Shown: piece after piece, positions 9,387 through 18,884 of the stretch | Layout of the letters: each line of letters begins with the position of its first letter | Position numbering within the stretch: the stretch's first letter is position 1 | NCBI GenBank assembly: GCA_902795045.1 | Contig: CADBJU010000015.1 | Coordinates: forward strand, 1 to 64,000 | Origin: Oscillospiraceae bacterium | GTDB taxonomy: Bacteria > Bacillota > Clostridia > Oscillospirales > Oscillospiraceae | Length of the DNA stretch: 64,000 nt | Direction: 5' to 3' | Translations under genes and position numbers: made by a program | The notes under the pieces: model-generated | The model's database searches: none | Told to the model about the DNA's origin: nothing | What the model saw: only the letters and a program-made list of their open reading frames with translations

Positions 9387-11303
9387 ATGAAAAAGACCCT
9401 ATCCCTGATCCTCGCAGTCATGATGCTGCTGACGCTGGCAGTCCCGGCTTATGCCGACGAGCCTGTGACCGTCACCGGCCAGGGCATCGGCATTGACGGT
9501 CCCGTGGTTGTGGAGGTCAAGGCAGACGCCACCACCATCTATGAGGTCACGATCCTCGAGCAGAACGAGACCCCGGGCATCGGCTCCGTAGCCGTGGAAA
9601 AGCTCCCCGGCGATATCGTCGCAGCGAACAGCCTGGATGTCGACGGCATCACCGGCGCCACCGTTTCCAGCACCGCCATCAAGACCGCCATCACCGAGGC
9701 GCTTGTCTCCGCAGGCTTTGATCCCGCCGCCTACACCGGCGCCGCCGCGCCCGCCGAAGACGCGGCCCCTGCCGAGGCCGAGCAGATCACGCTTGACTGC
9801 GACGTCGTGGTCATCGGCGCGGGCGGCGCAGGCATGACCGCCGCCATCACCGCCAAGGATGCGGGCGCAGAGGTCATCGTCCTCGAGAGCACCAGCTTCC
9901 CCGGCGGCAACTCCGTCCGCTCCACCGGCGGCATGAACGCCGGCCCCACCGAGTGGCGCAACGCCAATGAGTTCGGCGAAGCTGCAGGCGTGGAAGCCAC
10001 TCTCAAGAAGGTCGCCAACTACCCCGACAACGAGCGCATTCAGGAGCTGGGCAAGATCGTTGAGGAGCAGTGGGCCGCCTATCAGGCCGCTCCCGAGGGC
10101 TACTTTGACACCGCCGAGCTCTTCCAGCTCGACACCCTCATCGGCGGCGGCGGCATGAACGATCCCGCCCTGGTCAAGAAGCTTGTCGAGTCCAGCCCCG
10201 ACGCCATTGACTGGCTCGATTCCCTCGATCCCGAGATCGTGCTGCACAACGTGGCCGCTTTCGGCGGTGCGTCTGTCAAGCGTATTCATCGCCCCGTGGA
10301 CGCAGACGGCAAAGTCGTTTCCGTCGGCGCGTATGTGGTGCCGCTTCTCCAGCAGAACCTTGAAAAGCGCGGCATCAAGCTCCTGACCGATACCCCCGCT
10401 ACCGAGATCCTGGTCGATAACGGCGCTGCTGTCGGCGTGAAGGCCGAGAGCGCGGGCGCCTCCTACACCATCAACGCCAAGGCTGTCGTCATCGCCTCCG
10501 GTGGCTTCGGCGCAAATAACGACATGATCAAGGCTGTTCGCCCCGACCTGGACGGCTTCATCACCACCAACGCGCCCGGCATCCAGGGCCAGGGCATCCA
10601 GATGGCTCAGGCTGTCGGCGCGGACACCGTCGACATGGAGCAGATCCAGCTGCACCCGACCGTCCACGTGGAAGGCACCAGCGCGAACCTCATCACCGAG
10701 GGTCTGCGCGGCGACGGCGCCATCCTGGTAAATCAGGAGGGCGAGCGCTTCTTTGACGAGGTCTCCACCCGTGACAAGGTTTCCGCTGCCGAGTTCGAGC
10801 AGACCGGCGGCTACGCCTGGCTCATCGTCGACAGCCGCATGTCCGACGCCTCCAACGTCATCCAGGGCTACATCAACAAGGGCTACGCCGAAGCGGGCGA
10901 CACCTATGTCGCGCTGGCTGACGCCATCGGTGTCCCTGCCGAGACCTTCATCAACACCATGACCAACTGGAACGCCTGCGTGGAGCAGAAGGCAGATCCC
11001 GAGTTCGGCCGCGTCTCCTTCGCCAACCCCCTCGACCAGGCTCCCTTCTACGCCATCAAGGTCCAGCCCGGCATCCACCACACCATGGGCGGCATCAAGA
11101 TCAATGACAACGCCGAGGTCGTGAATACCGACGGTGCCGTGATCACCGGCCTCTTTGCTGCCGGCGAGGTCACCGGCGGCGTGCACGGCAACAACCGTCT
11201 CGGCGGCAACGCTGTGGCCGACTTCACCATCTACGGCCGCATCGCCGGCCAGAACGCAGCGGACTTCGCCCTCGCATCCGCCGAGCTCGCCCCCGCGGCA
11301 TAA
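9387..11303 (+). CDS. Secreted FMN/FAD fumarate-reductase-like flavoprotein
   Basis: 638 residues. Signal peptide 1-23 (cut after AYA), one FMN_bind domain (about 24-112, FMN threonine T92 in ITGATVSS), then an FAD_binding_2 flavoprotein domain from about 138 with GAGGAG. Residues matching the soluble fumarate reductase Fcc3 active site are all present and similarly spaced: H423 (HPT), T437-E438, R462 (TRD), H564 (HHTMGG) and R604 (NNRLGG). It should reduce an unsaturated carboxylate outside the cell, with electrons entering through covalent FMN. Fumarate is favoured over urocanate because the H/T/E trio is kept, but related substrates cannot be excluded. Its FMN domain is almost identical to domain 2 of the upstream gene. 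Confidence 0.9.
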   Translation: MKKTLSLILAVMMLLTLAVPAYADEPVTVTGQGIGIDGPVVVEVKADATTIYEVTILEQNETPGIGSVAVEKLPGDIVAANSLDVDGITGATVSSTAIKTAITEALVSAGFDPAAYTGAAAPAEDAAPAEAEQITLDCDVVVIGAGGAGMTAAITAKDAGAEVIVLESTSFPGGNSVRSTGGMNAGPTEWRNANEFGEAAGVEATLKKVANYPDNERIQELGKIVEEQWAAYQAAPEGYFDTAELFQLDTLIGGGGMNDPALVKKLVESSPDAIDWLDSLDPEIVLHNVAAFGGASVKRIHRPVDADGKVVSVGAYVVPLLQQNLEKRGIKLLTDTPATEILVDNGAAVGVKAESAGASYTINAKAVVIASGGFGANNDMIKAVRPDLDGFITTNAPGIQGQGIQMAQAVGADTVDMEQIQLHPTVHVEGTSANLITEGLRGDGAILVNQEGERFFDEVSTRDKVSAAEFEQTGGYAWLIVDSRMSDASNVIQGYINKGYAEAGDTYVALADAIGVPAETFINTMTNWNACVEQKADPEFGRVSFANPLDQAPFYAIKVQPGIHHTMGGIKINDNAEVVNTDGAVITGLFAAGEVTGGVHGNNRLGGNAVADFTIYGRIAGQNAADFALASAELAPAA

Positions 11304-11322
11304 GTCATAGGCATACTCTTTT

Positions 11323-11355
11323 CAGGCAGGCGCGAAAGCGCCTGTCTGTTTTTTT
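11323..11355 (+). terminator. Terminator after the flavoprotein gene
   Basis: 11-bp stem CAGGCAGGCGC / GCGCCTGTCTG with a GAAA loop, followed by seven T residues. Confidence 0.9.
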
Positions 11356-11403
11356 ATAATCTCCCCCTTTCTGCATATCCTAAGCAAAAAAGGGGGAATT
11401 ACC

Positions 11404-12672
11404 ATGACCTTGAAATTCTGGCGCTTGCTGCTGATCTACACCCTCGCGTCGATCATCGCGCTCACGGGCTACGCCTTTGCCGCGCACCGGCAGCTTGAGC
11501 GTCTGCGGCTGACGGCGGGCTTTGAATCCGCCCGCGCCTTTGAAGCCGCCGTCAGCGCCGCCGAGGGCTTAAGCGAGACGCTTACCAAAATCAGCTTTGT
11601 CACCGACGAGGCCCTCGGCAAGAGCCTCTGCGCCCAGGCCTACGCCGACGCCCTTTCGGCGGAGACGGCGCTGTCGATCCTGCCCTTCGACACCCAGGAG
11701 ATGGAGCACCTCCAGGGCTTTCTCGGCAGGGCCGGGGACTACGCGGAAAGCCTCTGCGCCCTTCCGGAGATGGAGCTTCCCGCCGAGCACCGGGAGCATC
11801 TGCGCGCCTACGGGGTGGCGGCGGCGGACTTTGCCGGGCAGCTGCGGGAGATGCAGGCAAAGCTCCACGAGGGCAGCATCCTGATGGACACGCGGGAGCG
11901 GCGTCTTCTGAACGTGGAGGACACCGGCACCCAGAAGCTCTCGGCCCTGCTGCTGGGCGCGGACGCAAGCTTTGCCGCCCCCGAGGAGTTTGCCTACGAG
12001 GGCCGCTACAGCCCGGCGCAGGCGGACGAGGGCGGTACGCTCACGGACGCGGAGGCGATGGCGCTTGCAGCCAAAGCCGCGAACGTCGAACCCCGGGAGC
12101 TGCGGGAGGAATACGACTACGAGGGCCCGGACGGGCGGCGCTGCTACAGTGCGGGCGGGCTGCTCATCGGTGTGAGCCGCCGGGGCCTGGAATTTCTGGG
12201 CCGCTCGCGCCTCGTCAGCGGCGCGGTCCTCACCCCCGAGCAGGCACAGGAGAAGGCCGAGGCGTTTTTTGCCCGCATGGGCTATGAGGACCTGGCCCTT
12301 TATTCCGTCGGCGGCAGCGACACCGTCGCCGCCTTCGTCTACGCCCCTACCCAGGACGGCGTCATGCGCCCGGACGACGGCATTCGCATCTCCATTGCCC
12401 TGGACGACAGCAGCGTCTACGCCCTGGACGCGACGAAATACAACCCCCGGGCCGTGGAGCTGAGCTGGGACACGGACGGCGAGGCGGCCCTCGCCACGCT
12501 GCCCGAGGGTGTGGAGAGCGCCTCCGCCCGGCGGCTCATCATCAAAAGCCCCGGCGGCAGCTATCTGGCCTGCTGGGAGCTGAGCGTCACCGGCGAGGGT
12601 GAATCCGGCGCAAGCGCAAAGGTTTATGTCGACGCGCGGACCGGAAGACAGTGCAAGGTGGAGCTTGGGTAA
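11404..12672 (+). CDS. ypeB: Germination protein YpeB
   Basis: 422 residues with an N-terminal membrane anchor (about 8-25), an alpha-helical middle and C-terminal PepSY-like repeats (for example YEGPDGRRCYSAGG and KVYVDARTGRQCKVELG). In Bacillus, YpeB stabilises and positions the spore cortex lytic enzyme SleB and is encoded directly after sleB. Here no sleB precedes it; a distant SleB-like gene lies at 52544. AGGGGG precedes the ATG. Supports a spore-forming host. Confidence 0.88.
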   Translation: MTLKFWRLLLIYTLASIIALTGYAFAAHRQLERLRLTAGFESARAFEAAVSAAEGLSETLTKISFVTDEALGKSLCAQAYADALSAETALSILPFDTQEMEHLQGFLGRAGDYAESLCALPEMELPAEHREHLRAYGVAAADFAGQLREMQAKLHEGSILMDTRERRLLNVEDTGTQKLSALLLGADASFAAPEEFAYEGRYSPAQADEGGTLTDAEAMALAAKAANVEPRELREEYDYEGPDGRRCYSAGGLLIGVSRRGLEFLGRSRLVSGAVLTPEQAQEKAEAFFARMGYEDLALYSVGGSDTVAAFVYAPTQDGVMRPDDGIRISIALDDSSVYALDATKYNPRAVELSWDTDGEAALATLPEGVESASARRLIIKSPGGSYLACWELSVTGEGESGASAKVYVDARTGRQCKVELG

Positions 12673-12730
12673 AGTGAAAAGCGGAAAGTGAAGATATGGC
12701 AGGTTATTTTATCTTCACTTTTCACTTTTA
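12671..12730. repeat. Short inverted repeat, AAAGTGAAAAG family
   Basis: 60-bp hairpin with arms built of the AAAGTGAAAAG/GGAAAGTGAAG and CTTCACTTTTCACTTT words. The same words bound the larger elements at 45607-45880 and 52308-52466. It may also end transcription after ypeB. Confidence 0.7.
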
Positions 12731-12782
12731 ATTTTTTAATTAAAAAATGTGAAAAAATCCAACAGTTTCTCGCGTCCTGCTG

Positions 12783-12812
12783 TTGCCGAATCTGAGTAGC
12801 TTGTGCTATAAT
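12783..12812 (+). promoter_or_regulatory. Promoter of the V-ATPase operon
   Basis: TTGCCG (12783-12788), 18-nt spacer, TATAAT (12807-12812), leading to the first V-ATPase gene at 12915. Confidence 0.65.
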
Positions 12813-12914
12813 ACTTCGGATGGAAAAATACCCCGCGAGTCGCCGGCTCCGACGGGGGCGTTTTCCGTTGATGAAAACGCAATACAGCCCAATCAAACCA
12901 AAGGGGGTGTGCCA

Positions 12915-13229
12915 ATGTCATTTGAAGCAATCAGCAATATTGCCCAGGCGGAAGCGGCGGCGAAGGCCTCTGTCGCCAATGCCCAGCTGCGGGCAAAGCA
13001 GCTTGCCGCCGACGCCGACAGCGCCGGAAAGCTTGCGGTGGAGTCCGCTTTGCAGAAGGCCGACCAGGAGCTTAAAGAGCTCAGTCTCAAGGTCAACGAC
13101 AAGGCGACGGGCGAGGCGGAAAAGCTGTCCAGGGATCTGGAAAAGCAGAAGGCCGCGCTGCGCGCCAAGGCGCAGGGAAAGCTGGAGACGGCCGCTATGA
13201 GAGTTGTGGAAAGGATAGTGAACAGCTGA
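12915..13229 (+). CDS. V-type ATPase peripheral stalk subunit (G/H type)
   Basis: 104-residue, highly charged Ala/Lys/Glu-rich helical protein starting MSFEAISNIAQAEAAAKASV, typical of the small peripheral-stalk subunit (AhaH, or NtpF in Enterococcus naming) that pairs with subunit E. The ATG follows GGGGGTG; an upstream in-frame extension to 12783 overlaps the promoter and is rejected. It is the first gene of the ATPase operon, 1 bp before subunit I. Confidence 0.85.
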   Translation: MSFEAISNIAQAEAAAKASVANAQLRAKQLAADADSAGKLAVESALQKADQELKELSLKVNDKATGEAEKLSRDLEKQKAALRAKAQGKLETAAMRVVERIVNS

Positions 13230-13230
13230 G

Positions 13231-15216
13231 ATGGCCATTGTACAAATGAAAAAGCTCCGGCTGCTGGCTGTCCGCGACAGCAAGGAGGAGCTTCTCAAGG
13301 AGCTCATCCGCCACGGCTGCGTGGAATTTGCGGAGACGGAGGACGCCCTCACAGGCAGCGAGGCCGCAGCGTTCGTCCACCGCGAGAGCAGCGAGTTGTC
13401 GAAGCTCAAGACGCAGCACCAGACCCTCGTGCACGCCATCAATCTGCTGGACACCTACGCGCCGAAGAAGACCAAGCTCCTCTCGGCAAAGCCCGAGCTT
13501 GAGGACCGCGTCCTGCTGGACGACACCGGCCTTGCCGGGGCCCTTCGCACCGCCGAAACCCTCGAGGGCTACGACGCGCGCATCAAGCGCATCGGGGCCG
13601 AGGAGAGCAGGCTTCGCTCGGTGATCGAATCGCTCCAGCCCTGGCTTTCGCTCGACCTGCCTTTGAACTTTGAGGGCACCGAGCGCTGCAGCGCGGTGAC
13701 CGGCTCCATCCCGGCGCGCTTCCCGATGGAGACCGTAAGTGCCGCCATCGAGGCGGTGGACGAGGAGGCGGAGATTTTCTCCGTCCATGAGGAGAAAAAG
13801 GCCCACTACGTGCTCTTGGTGTGCATGCGCGAAAAGCTCGCCGAGATGCAGGACGCCCTGCGTCCCTTCGGCTTTACGGCGTCCGCGCTCACCGGCATGA
13901 CGGGCACCGCCCGCGAGTGCCAGCTCAACGCCGAACAGGAGCTCAAGCAGCTTGCCGCCGAGAAAGAAAACTGCGTGCACTACATCATCGACGACGCCGT
14001 ACATAGGGACGAGCTTAAGCTCGCCGCCGACCGCGTGAACGTCAAGATGTCCCTGGCGGAGGCGGAGGAACGCCTCTGCGGCACGGACAGCGTCCTTGTG
14101 ATGGAGGGCTGGATCCCCGCCTACCGGGAACAGGAGCTCAACCAGCTCTTTGAGCGCTTCGGCTGCGCCTGGGAGACGGTCGAGCCCGAGGAGGACGAGT
14201 ATCCCCGTGTTCCCGTGAAGCTTGAAAACAACAAATTTACCGATTCGATGAACATGGTGACCAACATGTACTCGCTGCCCGCCTACGGCAGCGTGGACGC
14301 AAACCCGCTGATGGCCCCCTTCTTCATTCTGTTTTACGGACTGATGATGGCGGACATGGGTTACGGGCTCATCATGATCCTGGCGGCTCTGGTCGCCATG
14401 AAAAAGATCAAGCCCAAGGCGGGCACGCTCTCGTTCTGCAGGCTTCTGCTCTACGGCGGGATCTCCACCTTTGTGATGGGCGCTTTGACCGGCGGCTTCT
14501 TCGGCGACGCGCCGAAGGTGATTGCGGGCATGTTCGGTTCCACCTGGCCGGGACTGCCGCATCTGTTCAGTCCCGTGGAAAACAGCACCCAGGTCCTGTA
14601 CGGGGCCATGGTGCTCGGCATGATCCACCTGAACACCGGCATGGTGGTCAACTTCGTCCAGCGCTGGAAGCACGGCGACAAGCTCGGTGCCATTCTGGAG
14701 GAGGGCGCCCAGTGGGTCATCCTCGTGGGCGGCCTGCTGCTGATCTCGCAGATGATGCTTTTCAAAGAGGCGGCGATGCTTCACAACATCGGCCTCGGGG
14801 TCATCGGCCTCGGCGTTGCGATGCTGCTCATCGGCGCGATGCGCAGCGCTACCGGCATCGGCAAACTCACGGCCCCCTTCTCCTGCATCTACAACACCCT
14901 GACCGGCTGGTTCGGCGACGTGCTGAGCTACTCGCGTATCATGGCGCTGATGCTGGCGGGCGGCGTCGTTGCCCAGGTGTTCAACACCATCGCGGCCATG
15001 CCGTCGGCAAATGGGGTAACGCCCGTCTCGGGCATCATCTTCATCGTGGTGTTCCTGATCGGACATGCGCTGAACTTCGCGCTGAACCTCCTCGGCTGCT
15101 TCGTGCATGACCTGAGACTGCAGTGCCTGGAGTTCTTCGGCAAGTTCTACAAGGACGGCGGCAAGCCCTTCGAGCCGCTGCGCATCCGGACGCAATACAT
15201 CAATCCCCAGGAATGA
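13231..15216 (+). CDS. ntpI: V-type ATP synthase/ATPase subunit I (a-type stator)
   Basis: 661 residues. A long soluble N-terminal half (to about 340) with coiled-coil stretches docks the peripheral stalks, and the C-terminal half has about seven or eight membrane segments forming the ion half-channels beside the K ring. The family arginine that faces the ring glutamate is R569 in LSYSRIMALMLAGG. Length is typical. Confidence 0.97.
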   Translation: MAIVQMKKLRLLAVRDSKEELLKELIRHGCVEFAETEDALTGSEAAAFVHRESSELSKLKTQHQTLVHAINLLDTYAPKKTKLLSAKPELEDRVLLDDTGLAGALRTAETLEGYDARIKRIGAEESRLRSVIESLQPWLSLDLPLNFEGTERCSAVTGSIPARFPMETVSAAIEAVDEEAEIFSVHEEKKAHYVLLVCMREKLAEMQDALRPFGFTASALTGMTGTARECQLNAEQELKQLAAEKENCVHYIIDDAVHRDELKLAADRVNVKMSLAEAEERLCGTDSVLVMEGWIPAYREQELNQLFERFGCAWETVEPEEDEYPRVPVKLENNKFTDSMNMVTNMYSLPAYGSVDANPLMAPFFILFYGLMMADMGYGLIMILAALVAMKKIKPKAGTLSFCRLLLYGGISTFVMGALTGGFFGDAPKVIAGMFGSTWPGLPHLFSPVENSTQVLYGAMVLGMIHLNTGMVVNFVQRWKHGDKLGAILEEGAQWVILVGGLLLISQMMLFKEAAMLHNIGLGVIGLGVAMLLIGAMRSATGIGKLTAPFSCIYNTLTGWFGDVLSYSRIMALMLAGGVVAQVFNTIAAMPSANGVTPVSGIIFIVVFLIGHALNFALNLLGCFVHDLRLQCLEFFGKFYKDGGKPFEPLRIRTQYINPQE

Positions 15217-15251
15217 TTCTCTTTTTTGATAAAGGAAGGATTACTGACAAG

Positions 15252-16148
15252 ATGAAAAAAATCTTTGCTCTGCTGCTCTGCCTCTCCCTGGTGCTGAGCC
15301 TCACCGCGGGTCTCACCGCATCCGCCGAGGAGGGCTTCGATCCCAATCTCGCGGGCGCATGGGTCCTGGACAAGGCCGAGGACAACGACAGCGACTCCGA
15401 GCTGCTGGAAAAACTCTTCAAGGATCTGTTCTTCCTGCCCGACGGCAGCTTCTCCTGCGCGGCGCTTCCCTTCCCGTATCTCGCCGCCATGAAGCAGGAG
15501 GCCCCGAAGGCCGAGACAGCAAACGGCACCATTGTTCTTGACGCCCTGGCCGATTCCCTGTCCGACGCGGCCTACAGTCTCTTCTCGATCCTGCCGGAGG
15601 AAAACGCGGAATACGCCAAGGAGCTCAAAACGATCTCCGAGCTGCGCGTCACGTATGAGTTCTTCGACATCCCCGAAGAGGGCTACGCCGACTACACCCC
15701 GCACAACGACCTGGAGAAGACCCTCTTCAAGGCGGACAGCAAGGACGGCCTGAAGATCCGCGTCTCGGCCATCGTGACCAAGGACGGGCTCGACCGCCAG
15801 GCCTTTGAGGCCTCCGGCAGCTTCCACAAGACCATCAACGAGGAATACATGATGGCCTACCTGACCGGCGAGTGGACCGACAGCTCCGAAAACGCCTGGA
15901 CCTTCGGCTATGTCCAGAAGGACGGCGAGCCGGTCTACCAGTACTCGGTATGGCTCGCAAACGGCGACTACCACGAGAGCGATCACGGCTACGGCCCCTG
16001 GACCCACTACGCGGGCGACACCGTCTACGGCACCCTGGAGCCCTATTTTGACGGCGCAAGCACGCAGTACAAGATCACCGCTCTGACCGCGGACACCATG
16101 ACCCTGCGCGACGAGGTCGGCGAGATCGTCATGACCCGCGCAGAATAA
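15252..16148 (+). CDS. Secreted protein of unknown function inside the V-ATPase operon
   Basis: 298 residues with a clear signal peptide (1-25, cut after TASA) and no membrane anchor. The mature part opens with LAGAWVLDKAED and has repeated W/Y-rich strands (LTGEWTDSSENAWTFGY, SVWLANGDYHESD), which look like a lipocalin-like beta-barrel, but no family is recognised with confidence. It lies in the same direction between subunits I and K (35 bp after I, 66 bp before K), where no ATPase subunit is expected. Role unknown; an extracytoplasmic accessory is possible, as is chance insertion. Confidence 0.8.
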   Translation: MKKIFALLLCLSLVLSLTAGLTASAEEGFDPNLAGAWVLDKAEDNDSDSELLEKLFKDLFFLPDGSFSCAALPFPYLAAMKQEAPKAETANGTIVLDALADSLSDAAYSLFSILPEENAEYAKELKTISELRVTYEFFDIPEEGYADYTPHNDLEKTLFKADSKDGLKIRVSAIVTKDGLDRQAFEASGSFHKTINEEYMMAYLTGEWTDSSENAWTFGYVQKDGEPVYQYSVWLANGDYHESDHGYGPWTHYAGDTVYGTLEPYFDGASTQYKITALTADTMTLRDEVGEIVMTRAE

Positions 16149-16202
16149 AAACCCCGAACGCAAAACCGTAATACACACTGTATCAGTTTTATCAATTTAT
16201 AG

Positions 16203-16685
<483 letters not shown>

Positions 16686-16707
16686 GCATACCGGGAAGGG
16701 GAAAGCT

Positions 16708-17295
16708 ATGAAGGGCACGGAAAAAATCATCGCACATATTCAGGCCGACGCCAAAGCGCAGACCGACGCGATCCTCGCACATGCCGAGGATACCTGCGCC
16801 GACATCCGCGCCGCTTATGAAAAGCAGGCGAAGGAGGCCTATGCCGAGAGAATCCGCGCCGGTGTCAAGGCCAACCAGGACCGGCTTGACAGCATGAACC
16901 GCCTGGCCAGCATGGAGGGCCGCAAGTCCCTCCTGGCCCTCAAGCAGGAGATGGTGGCGGAGAGCTTTGACCTTGCGGTCGAAAAGCTCACGAAGCTCCC
17001 GGCAAAGGAGTACACCGCCTTTCTCGCAAAGCTGGCGGCGAAGGCCAGCGTCACCGGAGACGAGGAGATCGTGCTCAACGCCCATGACCGCAAGGCTTAC
17101 GGCCCCGAGGTCGTGGAGGCCGCCAACAAGGCGCTCGCAAACGGAAAGCTCACGCTCTCCGAAAAGACCGGCGATTTCAAGGGTGGCCTGATCCTGCGCC
17201 GCGGGAACATCGAGGCCAACTGCACGGCGGAGCTGCTTGTGGATCTCTGCCGCGACGATATGGCCGCCGAGCTCGCCGGCGTTCTCTTCGGCTGA
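16708..17295 (+). CDS. ntpE: V-type ATPase subunit E (peripheral stalk)
   Basis: 195 residues. The N-terminal half is a long charged helix (KGTEKIIAHIQADAKAQTDA) that pairs with the small stalk subunit, and the C-terminal globular part (about 110-195, with GDFKGGLIL and N/C-terminal ELLVD) binds the catalytic head. Position right after K fits the standard operon. Confidence 0.95.
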   Translation: MKGTEKIIAHIQADAKAQTDAILAHAEDTCADIRAAYEKQAKEAYAERIRAGVKANQDRLDSMNRLASMEGRKSLLALKQEMVAESFDLAVEKLTKLPAKEYTAFLAKLAAKASVTGDEEIVLNAHDRKAYGPEVVEAANKALANGKLTLSEKTGDFKGGLILRRGNIEANCTAELLVDLCRDDMAAELAGVLFG

Positions 17296-17322
17296 TGGAT
17301 TCCCATCGAGGGAGGGAAAGAA

Positions 17323-18312
17323 TTGTCAACGAAAAAAGAAGCGTATCTGTGCGTGTCGGCCATGCTCCGCGCGAGGGAGCCGAGGCTCCTCAACGACGAG
17401 AGGGCCGCGCGCATGTTAGACGCCGCCTCCTTTGAGGACGCCGCCAAGATCCTGACGGACTGCGGGTATCCCGACATGTCCCGCTTCACGGCGGCGGAGG
17501 TGGAGCAGGCCCTCGCCGAACACCGCGCAGAGATATTCGACGAGCTTGCCCGCCTGTCCCCCGACAAGGAGCTGGTGGATGTCTTCAAGCTCAAATACGA
17601 TTACCACAATGCCAAGGCCATCATCAAGGCCGAGGCCGTCGGCACCAATGCAAAGCGCCTGCTGTCCGACGCGGGCAGGGTCCCGGGCGAAAAGCTTCTG
17701 GAGCTCTATAACGAGGAGCACTACAGCCAGCTTCCCCCGGTGCTCGGCAAGGCCATGGCGGAGGCCAAGGCGCTGCTCGCCCGCACGGCCAACCCCCAGC
17801 TTTCGGACTTTGTGCTGGACAAGGCCTACTTCGCCGAGCTCCGGGCCATAGCCGAGAGCCTCAAGAGCGATTTTCTGCGCGGCTACGCCAAAACCCTCGC
17901 CGACAGCGCAAACCTCAAGAGCGCCGTGCGTACCCTGCGTATGGGCAAGAACCGGGACTTCCTTGAGGAGGTGCTGGTGGACGGCGGCAGCGTCGGGGTG
18001 CAGAGCCTGATGGCTGCCGACAAGGAGCAGCTTCCCGCGCTCTTTGCCCACACCCCGCTGGAAAAGGCAGCGGCCCTGGGGGCGGAGGCTCTCTCGGGCG
18101 GCGGCATGACCGCCTTCGAGCGCGCCTGCGACAACGGCGTGAACGCCTACCTGCGTGAGGCCAAGCTCGTAAGCTACGGCCCCGAGGCGGTGCTTGCGTA
18201 TCTGGCGGCGGTCGAGGGCGAGATCCAGGCGGTGCGTATGATTCTGACGGGCAGGCTTGCCGGCGTAAGGCCGCAGGCGATCCGGGAAAGGCTGCGTGAG
18301 CTGTATGCTTAA
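17323..18312 (+). CDS. ntpC: V-type ATPase subunit C (central shaft cap, d type)
   Basis: 329 residues of the V-ATPase subunit C/d family, which couples the rotor ring to the D/F shaft. It starts at a TTG (17323), because GGAGGG lies about 9 nt upstream and no ATG is suitably placed. The downstream F gene begins inside its last codons. Confidence 0.92.
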   Translation: MSTKKEAYLCVSAMLRAREPRLLNDERAARMLDAASFEDAAKILTDCGYPDMSRFTAAEVEQALAEHRAEIFDELARLSPDKELVDVFKLKYDYHNAKAIIKAEAVGTNAKRLLSDAGRVPGEKLLELYNEEHYSQLPPVLGKAMAEAKALLARTANPQLSDFVLDKAYFAELRAIAESLKSDFLRGYAKTLADSANLKSAVRTLRMGKNRDFLEEVLVDGGSVGVQSLMAADKEQLPALFAHTPLEKAAALGAEALSGGGMTAFERACDNGVNAYLREAKLVSYGPEAVLAYLAAVEGEIQAVRMILTGRLAGVRPQAIRERLRELYA

Positions 18313-18628
18313 AATTGCCGTTATAGGCGGGCGTGACACGGTCATGGGCTTCAAGGCCCTGGGGCTGGACACCTTCCCCGCCGAAAATGCCAGCGAAGCC
18401 GGGAAGCTCCTCCGGCAGCTCACCCACGAAAGTGAGGAGGAGTACGCCATCATCTACATTGAGGAGACCTTCGCCCAGCAGCTCAGCAGCGAGATCGCCA
18501 AGTTCAAGGACAGCCCCAGCCCCGCCATCATTCTGATCCCGGGCCGCGAGGGCAGCATCGGACTCGGCCTGCAGGCCCTGCACGACGCGGTGGAACGCGC
18601 CGTCGGCACCAACATTCTGGGAGACTAA
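18305..18628 (+). CDS. V-type ATPase subunit F (shaft)
   Basis: 107 residues if started at the ATG at 18305 (MLKIAVIGG), overlapping the subunit C stop by 8 bp; a GTG at 18296 is an alternative. The family opening KIAVIGxxDTVxGFxxLG is evident. Named NtpG in Enterococcus and F in most annotations; it binds the D shaft. Confidence 0.93.
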   Translation: MLKIAVIGGRDTVMGFKALGLDTFPAENASEAGKLLRQLTHESEEEYAIIYIEETFAQQLSSEIAKFKDSPSPAIILIPGREGSIGLGLQALHDAVERAVGTNILGD

Positions 18629-18686
18629 AAATTTTACTCCGTCGGAGCGGTATGCCATAGAGGCAATGGAGAGAACGTCCGTTTCT

Positions 18687-18794
18687 GTCATTGCGAACCA
18701 GTGACCGATGTCACTGGTGTGGCAATCCGCATCTCCCTGCGGCCTGAAAAGGAAACGGATTCCCACGCCAGTGTGCGCACTGGCTCGGAATGAC
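18687..18794. repeat. GTCATTGCGA inverted-repeat element (copy 1)
   Basis: 108-bp element between subunits F and A, starting GTCATTGCGAACCAGTGACC and ending in the imperfect mirror CTCGGAATGAC. An inner pair of arms (GGCAATCCG / CGGATTCCC) is also shared with the copies at 33025 and 47915. It interrupts an otherwise compact operon. Confidence 0.85.
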
Positions 18795-18884
18795 AGGCCT
18801 TGGGAGCTGCCGGGTTCTCCGACAATGCGTATACAAAATTCCCGTTCTGACCCTGCAAGGGTACAGAGCGGAAGGAGGAAAGTA

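Noticed and set aside
9399..11186. 595-codon minus-strand frame opposite the flavoprotein
   Set aside because: Antisense shadow; the plus strand has signal peptide, cofactor motifs, promoter and ribosome site.
13195..15195. 666-codon minus-strand frame opposite subunit I
   Set aside because: His/Gln/Glu-rich shadow without motifs; plus frame is clearly V-ATPase subunit I.
18708..18884. 59-codon N-terminal extension of V-ATPase subunit A
   Set aside because: It is a read-through of a dispersed inverted-repeat element; the ATG at 18885 has a strong ribosome site and matches family starts.
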